From Dethiobacter sp. (GTDB taxonomy: Bacteria; Bacillota; Dethiobacteria; Dethiobacterales; Dethiobacteraceae): 64,000 bases of DNA. Positions 1 through 9,124 of this stretch are shown here, piece after piece. Positions within the stretch are counted from its first letter, which is position 1; each line of letters begins with the position of its first letter. The stretch spans positions 1 through 64,000 of the forward strand of contig DYEY01000057.1 of NCBI GenBank assembly GCA_020725465.1. Reading direction: 5' to 3'. A program made the translations under genes and the position numbers. Under the pieces are notes generated by a model that saw only the letters and a list, made by a program, of their open reading frames with translations, did no database searches and was not told the origin of the DNA.

Positions 1-136
1 CTACCTTGCAATTTGCGTTAATTTGCTAAAATGGTCTGCAGCGCAAAAAGCTCAGGCGCAAAAAATCATTGATTTTAATTCAGTTGTTGTATACTATTAA
101 GTAATAATATCAAGCTTTGGAAAAAGAGGTGTAACT

Positions 137-3100
137 GTGCCGAAACGACAGGATATTGACAAGCTATTAATCATCGGATCAGGGCCTATTATTATCGGGC
201 AGGCGGCCGAGTTCGACTACTCGGGCACCCAGGCCTGCAAAGCGCTGCGTAAGCTGGGTTACAAAATCGTGCTGGTCAATTCCAACCCGGCGACTATAAT
301 GACTGACCCAGGCATGGCTGACGCTACATACATTGAGCCGCTAAACGTAAAAAGGCTGACCGACATTATTGAAAAGGAAAGGCCTGATGCTCTGCTGCCC
401 AACCTGGGCGGGCAGTCGGCCCTGAACCTCAGTATAGAGCTGCAAAAGGCAGGTGTCCTGGAGAAATACGGGGTCAAAGTAATCGGGGTTCAGCTGGATG
501 CCATAGAAAGAGGCGAAGACCGGATCGCTTTTAAAGAGGCGATGAAAAAGCTGGGCATTGAGATGCCAAGAAGCGAGCCCGCCTACTCGGTGGCGGAGGC
601 TGAGGAGATCGCCCGTCGGCTCGGTTTCCCCGTCGTTATCCGCCCTGCTTATACCATGGGAGGCACAGGAGGCGGCCTGGTTTACAATATAGAAGAGCTG
701 AGGGTTGTGGCCAACCGGGGCATTGCGGCCAGCCTGGTGGGGCAGATCCTGGTGGAAGAATCTGTTCTGGGTTGGGAAGAGCTGGAGCTGGAAGTGGTGC
801 GGGATGCCAAAAACCAAATGATAACGGTATGTTTTATCGAAAACATCGATGCCATTGGAGTACATACCGGCGACTCGTTTTGTACCGCCCCCATGCTCAC
901 CATCAGCCCGGAGCTGCAGGAGCGCCTGCAAAAATACGCCTATGCCATCGTGGAATCGGTTGGCGTAATAGGAGGCACCAATGTTCAGTTTGCCCATGAC
1001 CCAAAGACAGGGCGTGTGGTGGTGATAGAAATAAACCCGCGGACGTCCCGTTCCTCTGCTCTGGCTTCCAAGGCAACCGGCTTTCCCATCGCTTTGGTTT
1101 CAGCTATGCTGGCCGCCGGCCTGACACTGGACGAGATACCCTACTGGCGGGAGGGAACACTGGACAAGTATACCCCCTCCGGCGATTACGTGGTAGTAAA
1201 GTTTGCCCGCTGGGCTTTCGAAAAGTTTAAAGGCGCCGAAGATAGGTTGGGGACACAAATGAAAGCCGTGGGCGAAGTGATGAGCATAGGCAAAAACTAT
1301 AAAGAGGCCTTTCAGAAAGCCATCCGTTCGCTGGAGACAGGGCGCTACGGCCTGGGATTCGCCAGGGATTTCCACCAAAAGTCACTGGACGAACTGCTGG
1401 CGATGTTGGTGGAACCTTCCAGTGAGCGCCAGTTTATCATGTATGAAGCGCTGCGCAAGGGTGCTCCGGTAGAGCAGCTTTATCGTTTAACCCATATCAA
1501 GCCATGGTTCATTCGGCAAATGCAGGAGCTGGTCTTGCTGGAAGAAGAGATTCTGAAATTCAAAAACAGCGTCCTGCCCGATGAGCTGTTGGTACGGGCC
1601 AAAAAAGACGGTTTTGCTGACCGCTACCTGTCTAAACTCCTGAATATACCGGAGAAAGAAATCAGGCGCCGCCGCATAGCCCTTGGTATCAGGCAGGGAT
1701 GGGAGCCGGTACCGGTCAGCGGGGTGGAGAACGCTGCTTATTACTATTCCACCTATAACGGGGAAGATAAAACTCCGGTAAGTGACAGGGAAAAAGTTAT
1801 GGTGCTGGGGGGCGGCCCCAACCGGATCGGGCAGGGGATTGAGTTTGATTACTGTTGTGTGCATGCCGCTTTCGCCCTGCGTGACCTGGGGTATGAGACG
1901 ATTATTGTCAACTGCAACCCGGAGACGGTTTCCACGGACTATGACACATCAGACAAGCTGTATTTTGAGCCGCTGACCGTGGAGGACGTACTTAGTATCT
2001 ATCAAAAAGAAAAACCGTTGGGGGTAATCGTCCAGTTCGGCGGCCAGACCCCCCTGAATATAGCTGGCGAACTGGCCGAAGAGGGCGTCACCATCCTTGG
2101 CACCTCCCTGGATGCCATCGACCTGGCCGAGGACCGCGACCGGTTCAGAAAAATGATGGATAAACTGGGCATTCCCATGCCCGAGTCCGGCATGGCGGTC
2201 AACCTGGAAGAAGCCATTACCGTCGCTGACCGGATAGGGTACCCACTGATGGTAAGGCCGTCCTATGTCCTGGGCGGACGGGGCATGGAATGTGTTCACG
2301 ATGAGGAAATGCTTCGCCAGTATGTATCCGCCGCGGTGGATATCACCCCCGAAAAGCCTATCCTAATTGACAAGTTCCTGGACAACGCCATTGAGGCAGA
2401 AGCTGATGCCATTTCCGACGGCACAGAGGTTTTTGTGCCTTCCGTTATGGAGCATATCGAATATGCGGGGGTACATTCGGGCGATTCGGCCTGTGTCATA
2501 CCTACCGTAAGCATAGCCGAAGAACACCTTTCCACCATTTATGAATATACGAAGAAAATTGCCCGGGAACTTAAGGTGGTAGGCCTTATGAACATCCAGT
2601 ACGCCATTGCCGGCGGCAGGGTTTACGTGCTGGAAGCAAATCCCCGCGCCTCGCGTACCGTACCTCTGGTATCCAAAGTATGCTCAATCCCGATGGCGCG
2701 CCTGGCCACCGAAATCATCATGGGTAAAGCCACGGCAGCCGGCCTGAAAACAGGGAAGATCACTCACTTTGGGGTGAAGGAAGCGGTATTCCCCTTTAAT
2801 ATGTTCCATGAAGTGGACCCGCTCCTGGGGCCGGAAATGCGGTCAACAGGCGAGGTTCTGGGCATAGCGGATTCATTTGGCCTGGCTTATTTTAAAGCTC
2901 AGGAGGCGACCCGGGTTCCCCTGCCGGTGGCGGGAACGGTACTGATTAGCGTAAGGGAACAGGACAGGCCCGCCGTACTGGAAGTAGCCTCCAAATTTGC
3001 CGCCCTTGGTTTTAAAATTCTGGCAACCCGGGGAACCAACGACTTTCTTAACAGCAACGGGATAAAATCCTTTTTTATCAAAAAGCTGCATGAAGGCCGC

Positions 3101-3340
3101 CCCAATATTCTTGACAGTGTTACCAACAGGGAAATAGACCTGATAATCAATACTCCCGTCGGCCGGATCAGTGAAATAGACGATTCGTATATCCGCAAAG
3201 CGGCAATCAGGCACAAGATACCGTATATGACCACTCTGGCCGCCGCCCTTGCCAGCGCCAAAGGAATAGAAGACTACAGGCGGGCGCGGTTGGACCAGGT
3301 GAAATCACTGCAGGATTATCACAGGCAGCTTCAGCAATAA
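137..3340 (+). CDS. carB: Carbamoyl-phosphate synthase large subunit
   Basis: The 1067-aa product has the full length and two-fold symmetry of CarB: two homologous ATP-grasp halves (about residues 1-400 and 550-935), an oligomerisation segment between them and a C-terminal MGS-like allosteric domain. The N-terminal LLIIGSGPIIIGQAAEFDYS and the second-half VMVLGGGPNRIGQGIEFDYC are the paired nucleotide-binding starts. It makes carbamoyl phosphate from bicarbonate, ATP and glutamine-derived ammonia for pyrimidine and arginine synthesis. The start is GTG, with GAAAAAGAGGTG just upstream. The small subunit CarA normally precedes CarB, but the 136 bases before it show no recognisable carA end, so the glutaminase is encoded further away or elsewhere. 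Confidence 0.97.
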   Translation: MPKRQDIDKLLIIGSGPIIIGQAAEFDYSGTQACKALRKLGYKIVLVNSNPATIMTDPGMADATYIEPLNVKRLTDIIEKERPDALLPNLGGQSALNLSIELQKAGVLEKYGVKVIGVQLDAIERGEDRIAFKEAMKKLGIEMPRSEPAYSVAEAEEIARRLGFPVVIRPAYTMGGTGGGLVYNIEELRVVANRGIAASLVGQILVEESVLGWEELELEVVRDAKNQMITVCFIENIDAIGVHTGDSFCTAPMLTISPELQERLQKYAYAIVESVGVIGGTNVQFAHDPKTGRVVVIEINPRTSRSSALASKATGFPIALVSAMLAAGLTLDEIPYWREGTLDKYTPSGDYVVVKFARWAFEKFKGAEDRLGTQMKAVGEVMSIGKNYKEAFQKAIRSLETGRYGLGFARDFHQKSLDELLAMLVEPSSERQFIMYEALRKGAPVEQLYRLTHIKPWFIRQMQELVLLEEEILKFKNSVLPDELLVRAKKDGFADRYLSKLLNIPEKEIRRRRIALGIRQGWEPVPVSGVENAAYYYSTYNGEDKTPVSDREKVMVLGGGPNRIGQGIEFDYCCVHAAFALRDLGYETIIVNCNPETVSTDYDTSDKLYFEPLTVEDVLSIYQKEKPLGVIVQFGGQTPLNIAGELAEEGVTILGTSLDAIDLAEDRDRFRKMMDKLGIPMPESGMAVNLEEAITVADRIGYPLMVRPSYVLGGRGMECVHDEEMLRQYVSAAVDITPEKPILIDKFLDNAIEAEADAISDGTEVFVPSVMEHIEYAGVHSGDSACVIPTVSIAEEHLSTIYEYTKKIARELKVVGLMNIQYAIAGGRVYVLEANPRASRTVPLVSKVCSIPMARLATEIIMGKATAAGLKTGKITHFGVKEAVFPFNMFHEVDPLLGPEMRSTGEVLGIADSFGLAYFKAQEATRVPLPVAGTVLISVREQDRPAVLEVASKFAALGFKILATRGTNDFLNSNGIKSFFIKKLHEGRPNILDSVTNREIDLIINTPVGRISEIDDSYIRKAAIRHKIPYMTTLAAALASAKGIEDYRRARLDQVKSLQDYHRQLQQ

Positions 3341-3382
3341 TATTTTGCTGGTTAAAGGAAAACGCCCGGAGGGGGTTATGTC

Positions 3383-3904
3383 TTGGTCTTGGGCCAGCTG
3401 TTCGTTGCTTTTTTAAGGGTGGGGCTTTTAAGTATAGGAGGCGGCTATGTGCTGATCCCTTTAATTGAGCAGGAAGTGGTTCGGGTTTACGGTTGGCTGA
3501 CCCGGGAGGAGTTCCTGCAGGTGCTGGGCGTGACCCAGGGAATACCAGGTGCCATTTCCATGAAATTTGCCACCTATACAGGTTACCGGATTGCGGGCTA
3601 TCCGGGAGTAGTGGCAGCCAATCTGGGAATTTTGCTGCCGCCGGTCATCCTGATGCTGATTCTGGGCACGATTCTGTTACGCTACGGTCATCACCGTTAT
3701 TTTACCACTTTCCTGCGCGGTGTTCAGTTTGCCACCATTGGCCTTCTGCTTTCAGTGACCATCAACCTGGCCCGGGGACAGTCCTGGGGTGTCGCCGGCG
3801 GGGTCTTCACGGCGCTTTCGGTTGTATTGCTTACAGTCACCAACGTCCATCCGGCGCTGGTAATTTTTGCCGCAGGGTTTTTAGGCATTTTTATCATGCG
3901 CTAG
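3383..3904 (+). CDS. Half-size chromate transporter (ChrA family)
   Basis: The 173-aa protein is one CHR domain, the short-chain form of the chromate ion transporter family. It opens with GQLFVAFLRVGLLSIGGGYV, the glycine-rich motif typical of the domain, followed by PGAISMKFATYTGYRIAG and about four to five hydrophobic segments. Short-chain CHR proteins usually come as an adjacent pair that together form the transporter; here no second copy lies on either side. The start is TTG about 10 bases after GGAGGGGG. It follows carB by 42 bases and is closed by a strong terminator. Chromate as substrate is a family label only. Confidence 0.85.
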   Translation: MVLGQLFVAFLRVGLLSIGGGYVLIPLIEQEVVRVYGWLTREEFLQVLGVTQGIPGAISMKFATYTGYRIAGYPGVVAANLGILLPPVILMLILGTILLRYGHHRYFTTFLRGVQFATIGLLLSVTINLARGQSWGVAGGVFTALSVVLLTVTNVHPALVIFAAGFLGIFIMR

Positions 3905-3931
3905 GTCCAAAAAGACATCCGGAAGTATGGC

Positions 3932-3963
3932 AAAAAGCACCGGCAGGCACCCCGGTGCTTTTT
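3932..3963 (+). terminator. Rho-independent terminator after the CHR gene
   Basis: A 12-bp perfect stem, AAAAAGCACCGG paired with CCGGTGCTTTTT around an 8-base loop, begins 28 bases after the chromate transporter stop. Its A-rich left arm and T-rich right arm let it work in both directions, so it may also end the opposing UxaA-family gene. Confidence 0.85.
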
Positions 3964-4038
3964 GCTGCATGTGGGATTCTTTTACAGGTATGCATACGTG
4001 GCTGCCAATTTCTGTACTTTGCTGTCTTTATGTCTGAG

Positions 4039-5196
4039 CTAAAACGTAAAGCCCACCCGGAAGATACCAAATTCATGATGTTTATGGATTTCCGCCTTAG
4101 TCAGCCTGCCGTTGCAGACGGCGAGCATTATTTTAAATAAATCTTCCGCCACTTCCCGCAGGGGGACTCCCCGGTCCATGATTATACCGGCGTTAAAATC
4201 GATGTTGTCGGGCATGTTGTGATAGGTCCTGCTGTTTCCGGTAACCTTTATCACCGGGGCGATGGGGGAGCCGGTAGGCGTACCCCGGCCGGTGGTGAAA
4301 ATGATAATCTGAGCTCCGCCGGCAATCATGCCGGTGACGGACTCTATGTCCTGGCCCGGGGTGTCCATGAAATAAAAGCCTGAGGACGGGGGTGTCTGGG
4401 CATATTCCAGCACCCCGTCCAGCCTGGCCGTGCCTGCCTTGTGAATGCAGCCCAGGGACTTTTCTTCAATGGTGGTAATGCCGCCTTCCAGATTGCCGGG
4501 GGTAGGCTGGGTTCCCCTGATATCCACCCCCATGGCCAGGGCCCTTTCTTCAGTCTTTTTAACTAAGGACAGCAAACAGGAGGCGGTTTCCGGGGAAACG
4601 GCGCGTTTGGCCAGCAAATGCTCGGCGCCAATCAGCTCCGTTGTTTCGGAAAGGATGGAGGTGCCGCCCAGGTCAAGGAGCATATCGGATACCATGCCCA
4701 CTACCGGGTTGGCCGCAATGCCGGAGGTAAAATCCGATCCCCCGCATTCCAGGCCAAGGATTAATTCGCTGATATTCATGGGTGTGCGGTTGATCTGGGC
4801 CACCTGTTGCGCCATTTTTGAAAGCTGGGCGGCTCCTTCTTCTGTCGCCCGCAGCGTCCCGCCGCACTCCTGAATGCAGATTTGGGCCGCCGGCTTCCCG
4901 CAGTCCCTGACGGCAGCAGTAATGGTCTCCGGGCGAATGCCCTCGCAGCCCAGGCTTACCACCAGGACAGCTGCCACATTGGCGTTTTGGCCAAAGCCGG
5001 CTAAGGTCCTGACGGTCTGCTCGTGGTCGGCGCCAACCTGGCAGCAGCCGTGTCCGTGCGTCAGTGCCACTGTCCCGTCCACCAGGCTGCTTATCCTCAG
5101 GGCTGTTTCAGCGGCACAGACGGAAGTGGGAATGACCAGCACATGGTTTCTTATGCCCACCCGACCGTTCTTTCGCCGGTAACCATATAGTCTCAT
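4039..5196 (-). CDS. UxaA/SuyB-type dehydratase large subunit
   Basis: The 385-aa protein matches the large C-terminal domain of the altronate dehydratase / sulfolactate sulfo-lyase family (RKNGRVGIRNHVLVIPTSVC near the N-terminus; GCCQVGADHEQT; LECGGSDFTSGIAANPVVG; FTTGRGTPTGSPIAPVIKVT). These enzymes dehydrate sugar acids or eliminate sulfite, often using an iron-sulfur or metal site. Full UxaA proteins carry an extra N-terminal SAF domain, or have it as a separate small subunit (SuyA type); neither is found beside this gene. I start at the ATG preceded by a G-rich Shine-Dalgarno sequence; a longer upstream reading is low-complexity and unlikely. The substrate cannot be told from sequence. 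Confidence 0.82.
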   Translation of the reverse strand: MRLYGYRRKNGRVGIRNHVLVIPTSVCAAETALRISSLVDGTVALTHGHGCCQVGADHEQTVRTLAGFGQNANVAAVLVVSLGCEGIRPETITAAVRDCGKPAAQICIQECGGTLRATEEGAAQLSKMAQQVAQINRTPMNISELILGLECGGSDFTSGIAANPVVGMVSDMLLDLGGTSILSETTELIGAEHLLAKRAVSPETASCLLSLVKKTEERALAMGVDIRGTQPTPGNLEGGITTIEEKSLGCIHKAGTARLDGVLEYAQTPPSSGFYFMDTPGQDIESVTGMIAGGAQIIIFTTGRGTPTGSPIAPVIKVTGNSRTYHNMPDNIDFNAGIIMDRGVPLREVAEDLFKIMLAVCNGRLTKAEIHKHHEFGIFRVGFTF

Positions 5197-5419
5197 TGGC
5201 ACACCCCCCCGATGAGTATTTACAGTTTGCTGTCTGGGTATTGTTTCTGCGGAACCCATGATTATTCCTTGATTCGCAAACACAAAATTGCCTCTTTTTT
5301 TTACTGGGATTTTAAAAAAAATATTTTGGGCAGGAAAATAATAATTTAAGTAGAACAAATATAGTTGTTTTTAAGTGTTGCTAAAATATTAACAGTTTAG
5401 AAAAAGGGAGGAAATTCTT

Positions 5420-6217
5420 TTGAAGAAAGCCGTAAGATTGTCAGTGATCGGTATAATGATCCTGGCACTGGTTTTTGCGCTGGCGGCATGCGGGAAAAAG
5501 AAAACCGTGGTAAAGAGGTTTGACACCACACCTTTGGCCCTGCTAGAGCTGATTAACGGCGGTGTTGACGCGGTGGTGGCCGATTCTCCCGTTGTTCTGG
5601 AGTTCATTAAAGAAAACCCCAACTCCAACCTGGAGGCCTTTGGTGATGACAACTTCGAAAAAGAATTCTACGGTATTGCCATGCGCCAGCAAGACACCGA
5701 CATTCACAACCTGATTAACGAAGGCTTGAGGAAAGTAAAAGCAAGCGGGGAGTACAACAAGATTTTTAACTTTTACTTCGGCGACGGAACTCCCCACCGG
5801 GTTGCCGAGTCCAAAAATACCCTTAACCGCACCCTCAATGTTGCCATGGATATGGCCTATGCACCTTTTGAGTCGATTAATCAGCAGGGTGAACCCGAAG
5901 GGTTTGATGTGGATCTGATTCGTGCTATCGCCGCTGAAATGGGATTTGCGGTAAACCTGATCAACACCGACTGGAACGGAATTATTCCCTCTCTGTTGGC
6001 CGGCAATTCCGATTTAATCATTTCCGCCATGACCATTACCGAAGAGCGGGCCAAGAGTGTTACCTTCTCTGACCCCTACTTTGAAGCCACCCAATATATT
6101 GCGGTTAAGAAAGGGTCTAACATCAAAAGCCTGGCTGACCTGGAAGGAAAGAAAATCGGGGTTCAGCTGAACACGACCGGCGATTTCGCTGTTTCGGAAC
6201 GTTTCAACGTGAAATAA
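5420..6217 (+). CDS. Circularly permuted amino-acid ABC binding lipoprotein
   Basis: A 265-aa lipoprotein (signal ending LAAC, Cys24) of the polar amino-acid binding family, with its halves in reversed order. Residues about 31-121 (VKRFDTTPLALLELINGG to YNKIFNFYFG) are what normally forms the C-terminal part of such a protein. After a linker (about 122-136), residues 137-265 are the usual N-terminal lobe and first part of lobe 2 (TLNVAMDMAYAPFES, GFDVDLIRAI, SAMTITEERAKSVTFSDPYF, GVQLNTTGDFAVSE). It stops just where the C-terminal part should begin. Together the halves make one complete domain. The start is TTG after AGGGAGGAAA. The permease and ATPase of the same system follow. It could be a genuine permutation, a remnant of a tandem duplication, or an assembly artefact. 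Confidence 0.85.
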   Translation: MKKAVRLSVIGIMILALVFALAACGKKKTVVKRFDTTPLALLELINGGVDAVVADSPVVLEFIKENPNSNLEAFGDDNFEKEFYGIAMRQQDTDIHNLINEGLRKVKASGEYNKIFNFYFGDGTPHRVAESKNTLNRTLNVAMDMAYAPFESINQQGEPEGFDVDLIRAIAAEMGFAVNLINTDWNGIIPSLLAGNSDLIISAMTITEERAKSVTFSDPYFEATQYIAVKKGSNIKSLADLEGKKIGVQLNTTGDFAVSERFNVK

Positions 6218-6299
6218 GAGAACATCTTCTTGCTAAAAATACCAGCGGGTGCTACTTCGGTACGCCCGTTTATTTTTAGCAGGGAAAAGGTGGTATATG

Positions 6300-6986
6300 A
6301 TGGATTTTCGCTGGGATGTCATACTCAACAATCTCCCCCTCCTTTTCCGGGGGGTCAGTCTTACGTTTCAACTGACAGTAATTGCGGTTGGTATAGGTAC
6401 AATTATCGGACTGGTTTTTGCACTGATGCGGGTGTCTCACTTCAGGCCACTGGTCTGGCTGGCCAAGGGTTACATCGACTTTCTGCGCGGTACCCCCCTG
6501 CTGGTACAGATATCTTTGGTACACTATGCCGCTCCGCAGTTCGTCAGCCAGCTTCTGGGCAGGCAGACAAACTGGCCTGCCCTGATTTCAGCCATAATTG
6601 CCCTCAGCCTGAACAGCGGCGCCTATATTGCGGAAATCTTCCGGGGCGGCATCCAGTCCATTGAACGGGGGCAGATGGAGGCCGCCCGCTCTCTTGGCAT
6701 GACCTACGGGCAGGCCATGCGTTACATCATCCTGCCCCAGGCTTTCAGGCGCAGTATTCCTCCTTTGGGCAACGAATTCATCGCCATGTTAAAAGACTCT
6801 TCCCTGGTTTCGGTCATAGCGTTGCACGAGCTGATGATGGCGGGAAGGGTCATCGCCGGCAGGACGTTCCGTCCTTTGGAAGTTTATATGGCAGTGGCGA
6901 TCCTGTACCTGCTGATGACCATGACCATCTCCCAGTTCGTTTCTTACATGGAGAGGAGGCTTGGCAAGAGTGATCAGAGTGACTAA
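6300..6986 (+). CDS. Polar amino-acid ABC transporter permease
   Basis: The 228-aa HisM/GlnP-type permease has about five membrane segments and the EAA loop [20 protein letters not shown], which docks with the ATPase. [11 protein letters not shown] is the family signature near the first loop. It should form the membrane channel for an amino acid captured by the upstream lipoprotein. Two ATGs are adjacent; the second (6300) has the better spacing from AAAGGTGG. Its end overlaps the ATPase gene, which indicates translational coupling. Confidence 0.93.
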   Translation: MDFRWDVILNNLPLLFRGVSLTFQLTVIAVGIGTIIGLVFALMRVSHFRPLVWLAKGYIDFLRGTPLLVQISLVHYAAPQFVSQLLGRQTNWPALISAIIALSLNSGAYIAEIFRGGIQSIERGQMEAARSLGMTYGQAMRYIILPQAFRRSIPPLGNEFIAMLKDSSLVSVIALHELMMAGRVIAGRTFRPLEVYMAVAILYLLMTMTISQFVSYMERRLGKSDQSD

Positions 6987-7692
6987 TCTGAAGAAGAACT
7001 TTGGCCGGCTGGAAGTTCTGCGGGGGATATCCTGCCAGGTGGAAGAACAGGAAGTGGTTGTGGTCATTGGCCCCTCCGGCTCCGGCAAAAGCACCTTTCT
7101 CAGATGTTTAAACCAGCTGGAAGCCGCCACTGAGGGGCAAATATATATTAATGGCGTAAACATAACCGATCCAAGGACCAATATCAACAAGGTGCGCGAG
7201 GAAGTGGGCATGGTTTTTCAGCGTTTTAACCTCTTCCCCCACAAAACCGCGCTGCAGAATGTGGCCCTGGCGCCCATTAAGGTAAAAAAAATCCCGCCCC
7301 CCCAGGCGGAAGAAATGGCCATGAAGCTCCTCACCCGGGTGGGTCTTGAAGACAAGGCACACCAGTACCCGGACAAGCTGTCCGGCGGGCAGCAGCAGAG
7401 GGTGGCCATAGCCAGGGCGCTGGCCATGCACCCCAAAATTATGTTGTTTGACGAGCCCACCTCTTCTCTGGACCCCGAAATGGTAGGTGAGGTTCTGGAG
7501 GTTATCAGGGACCTGGCCCGGGAGGGGATGACCATGGTGGTTGTAACCCATGAAATGGGCTTCGCCCGGGAGGTGGGGGACAGGGTGCTCTTCATGGATG
7601 AAGGCCTCATTGTGGAAGAAGGCCCGCCGCAGGAGCTGTTTAGCTCTCCCAAAAACAAACGCACCCAGGCGTTCCTCAGCAAAATCCTTTAG
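6970..7692 (+). CDS. Polar amino-acid ABC transporter ATPase
   Basis: The 240-aa GlnQ/HisP-type ATPase contains Walker [10 protein letters not shown], the ABC signature LSGGQQQR, Walker [14 protein letters not shown] and the switch histidine in VVTHEMGFA. It powers the transporter formed with the permease whose end it overlaps by 17 bases. The GTG at 6970 sits 10 bases after AGGAGG and gives the family-typical start [11 protein letters not shown]; a TTG at 6961 is too close to that site. The gene ends before a strong terminator. Confidence 0.95.
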   Translation: MIRVTNLKKNFGRLEVLRGISCQVEEQEVVVVIGPSGSGKSTFLRCLNQLEAATEGQIYINGVNITDPRTNINKVREEVGMVFQRFNLFPHKTALQNVALAPIKVKKIPPPQAEEMAMKLLTRVGLEDKAHQYPDKLSGGQQQRVAIARALAMHPKIMLFDEPTSSLDPEMVGEVLEVIRDLAREGMTMVVVTHEMGFAREVGDRVLFMDEGLIVEEGPPQELFSSPKNKRTQAFLSKIL

Positions 7693-7725
7693 TCTCCTGA
7701 CACGGGACGTTCTTTTTTCTGGCCA

Positions 7726-7760
7726 AAAACAGCACCGCCATGGCGCCGGTGCTGTTTTTT
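7726..7760 (+). terminator. Terminator of the amino-acid ABC operon
   Basis: The hairpin AAAACAGCACCG / CGGTGCTGTTTTTT lies about 35 bases after the ATPase stop. It faces the convergent PLP enzyme gene and is partly bidirectional. Confidence 0.85.
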
Positions 7761-7804
7761 AAAAAAAAGAAAATCAGGGCTATCAGGTGGTTGTATTCCG
7801 TAGA

Positions 7805-8947
7805 TTAACACGCCTGTTTCATCGCCCGGTCCAAATCTTCCTGCAGGTCAGCCAAAGCTTCCAGCCCCACCGACATCCTGACCAGGCTGTCACTGATCCC
7901 CAGCTCATCCCGCAGTTCTTTGGGCATGGAGGCGTGGGACATCCGTGCAGGATAAGACAGGATGGTCTCAATTCCACCCAGTGACACAGCAGGGACAGGC
8001 AACCGGACGTTTTCCATGAAGCTCCTGACCGCACTGCCGCTCTCCAGGGTAAAACTCAGCACACAGCCGGGGCCGGAACTCTGGCTGAAATGGATTTCAT
8101 TGCCGGGGAAATCATCCAGGCCGGGGTAATAAACCCGCCCGACACGGGGGTGCCCTCTGAGCCAGGCTGCCAGCTGTCCGGCCGACTTTTGCTGTGCGTC
8201 CATCCTGACCTTAAGTGTGCGGATTCCTCTCAACACCAGCCAGCAGTCCTGTGGGTTCAACACAGCGCCGAAAGATCTTTGGATTTCCAGCATCCGCCCG
8301 GCCAATCCCTCGTCTTTTACCACCGCCACGCCGGCAATGGTGTCACTGTGACCGCCAAGGAATTTGGTGGCCGAGTGTACCACCACGTCCACCCCCAGCT
8401 CCAGGGGTCTCTGCAGGTACGGTGTCATAAAGGTGTTGTCGGCTATGGTCAGCAGGCCGAGTTCTTTGGCCAGCCTTATGCAGGCCCTGATATCGGTAAC
8501 CCGCATCAGGGGATTGGAAGGAGTTTCAATAAAGAGCGCTGACGTATTCTCCCTTACAGCTGCCTTAACGGCCCCGATGTCAGTCATATCAACAAAGGTA
8601 TGTTCCAGTCCGAACCGGGAGAAAAGCCCTGTCAGCGCCCGGTAGGTACCGCCGTAAATATCCCTGGCGGCGATTATGTGCTGCCCTGCGGCCAGCAGGC
8701 AGAGCGCCGAAGAGATGGCAGCCATCCCCGAAGCAAAAGCAAACCCGTGGCTACCGCTTTCCAGGACCGCCATCATCCCCTCCAGCGCTTCCCGGGTCGG
8801 GTTCCCGTAACGGCCGTAAAAATAAGCACCTGGTTTATCCAGGGAATCCTGACGGTAGGTAGAGGCGTTATAAATCGGTATACTGACAGCGCCGGTATGT
8901 TTGTCAATGTCATAGCCTGAGTGAATCAGTTTCGTTTCCCATTCCAT
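7805..8947 (-). CDS. Cys/Met metabolism PLP enzyme (cystathionine synthase/lyase type)
   Basis: The 380-aa fold-type I PLP enzyme of the trans-sulfuration family has the PLP lysine in SATKFLGGHSD, the N-terminal WETKLIHSGYDIDKHTGAV and the phosphate-cradle region YGRYGNPTREALE. Members act as cystathionine gamma-synthase, cystathionine gamma- or beta-lyase, methionine gamma-lyase or O-acetylhomoserine sulfhydrylase; sequence alone does not decide which. The ATG at 8947 follows GGGGAGAG; a longer reading adds 18 unlikely residues. It stands alone, convergent with the amino-acid ABC operon, which could supply a sulfur amino acid, though that is only inference from position. Confidence 0.9.
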   Translation of the reverse strand: MEWETKLIHSGYDIDKHTGAVSIPIYNASTYRQDSLDKPGAYFYGRYGNPTREALEGMMAVLESGSHGFAFASGMAAISSALCLLAAGQHIIAARDIYGGTYRALTGLFSRFGLEHTFVDMTDIGAVKAAVRENTSALFIETPSNPLMRVTDIRACIRLAKELGLLTIADNTFMTPYLQRPLELGVDVVVHSATKFLGGHSDTIAGVAVVKDEGLAGRMLEIQRSFGAVLNPQDCWLVLRGIRTLKVRMDAQQKSAGQLAAWLRGHPRVGRVYYPGLDDFPGNEIHFSQSSGPGCVLSFTLESGSAVRSFMENVRLPVPAVSLGGIETILSYPARMSHASMPKELRDELGISDSLVRMSVGLEALADLQEDLDRAMKQAC

Positions 8948-9124
8948 AGCTCTCCCCGCTTTCAAAGGAATTCTGACCACAGCCAGGTCATGATGACTCA
9001 TTTAATTATATAACGCCAGCATTCAGCCAGGCAATTATTACTACAGCAAAATTTTGCCTCAATGGAGCCATGGCGACGGTTCTCAGCCTTCCGGCTTAAC
9101 CCCGGAGACGCCCTGTGTGACTGA

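Noticed and set aside
1-136. Possible end of carA before carB
   Set aside because: A short open frame ends near base 102, but its residues do not resemble the CarA C-terminus.
9078-9124. Small hairpin upstream of the PLP enzyme considered as a SAM riboswitch
   Set aside because: The conserved SAM-I core and T-box elements are absent; the hairpin has only a 4-base stem with a tetraloop, and the region also lies past the menA end.
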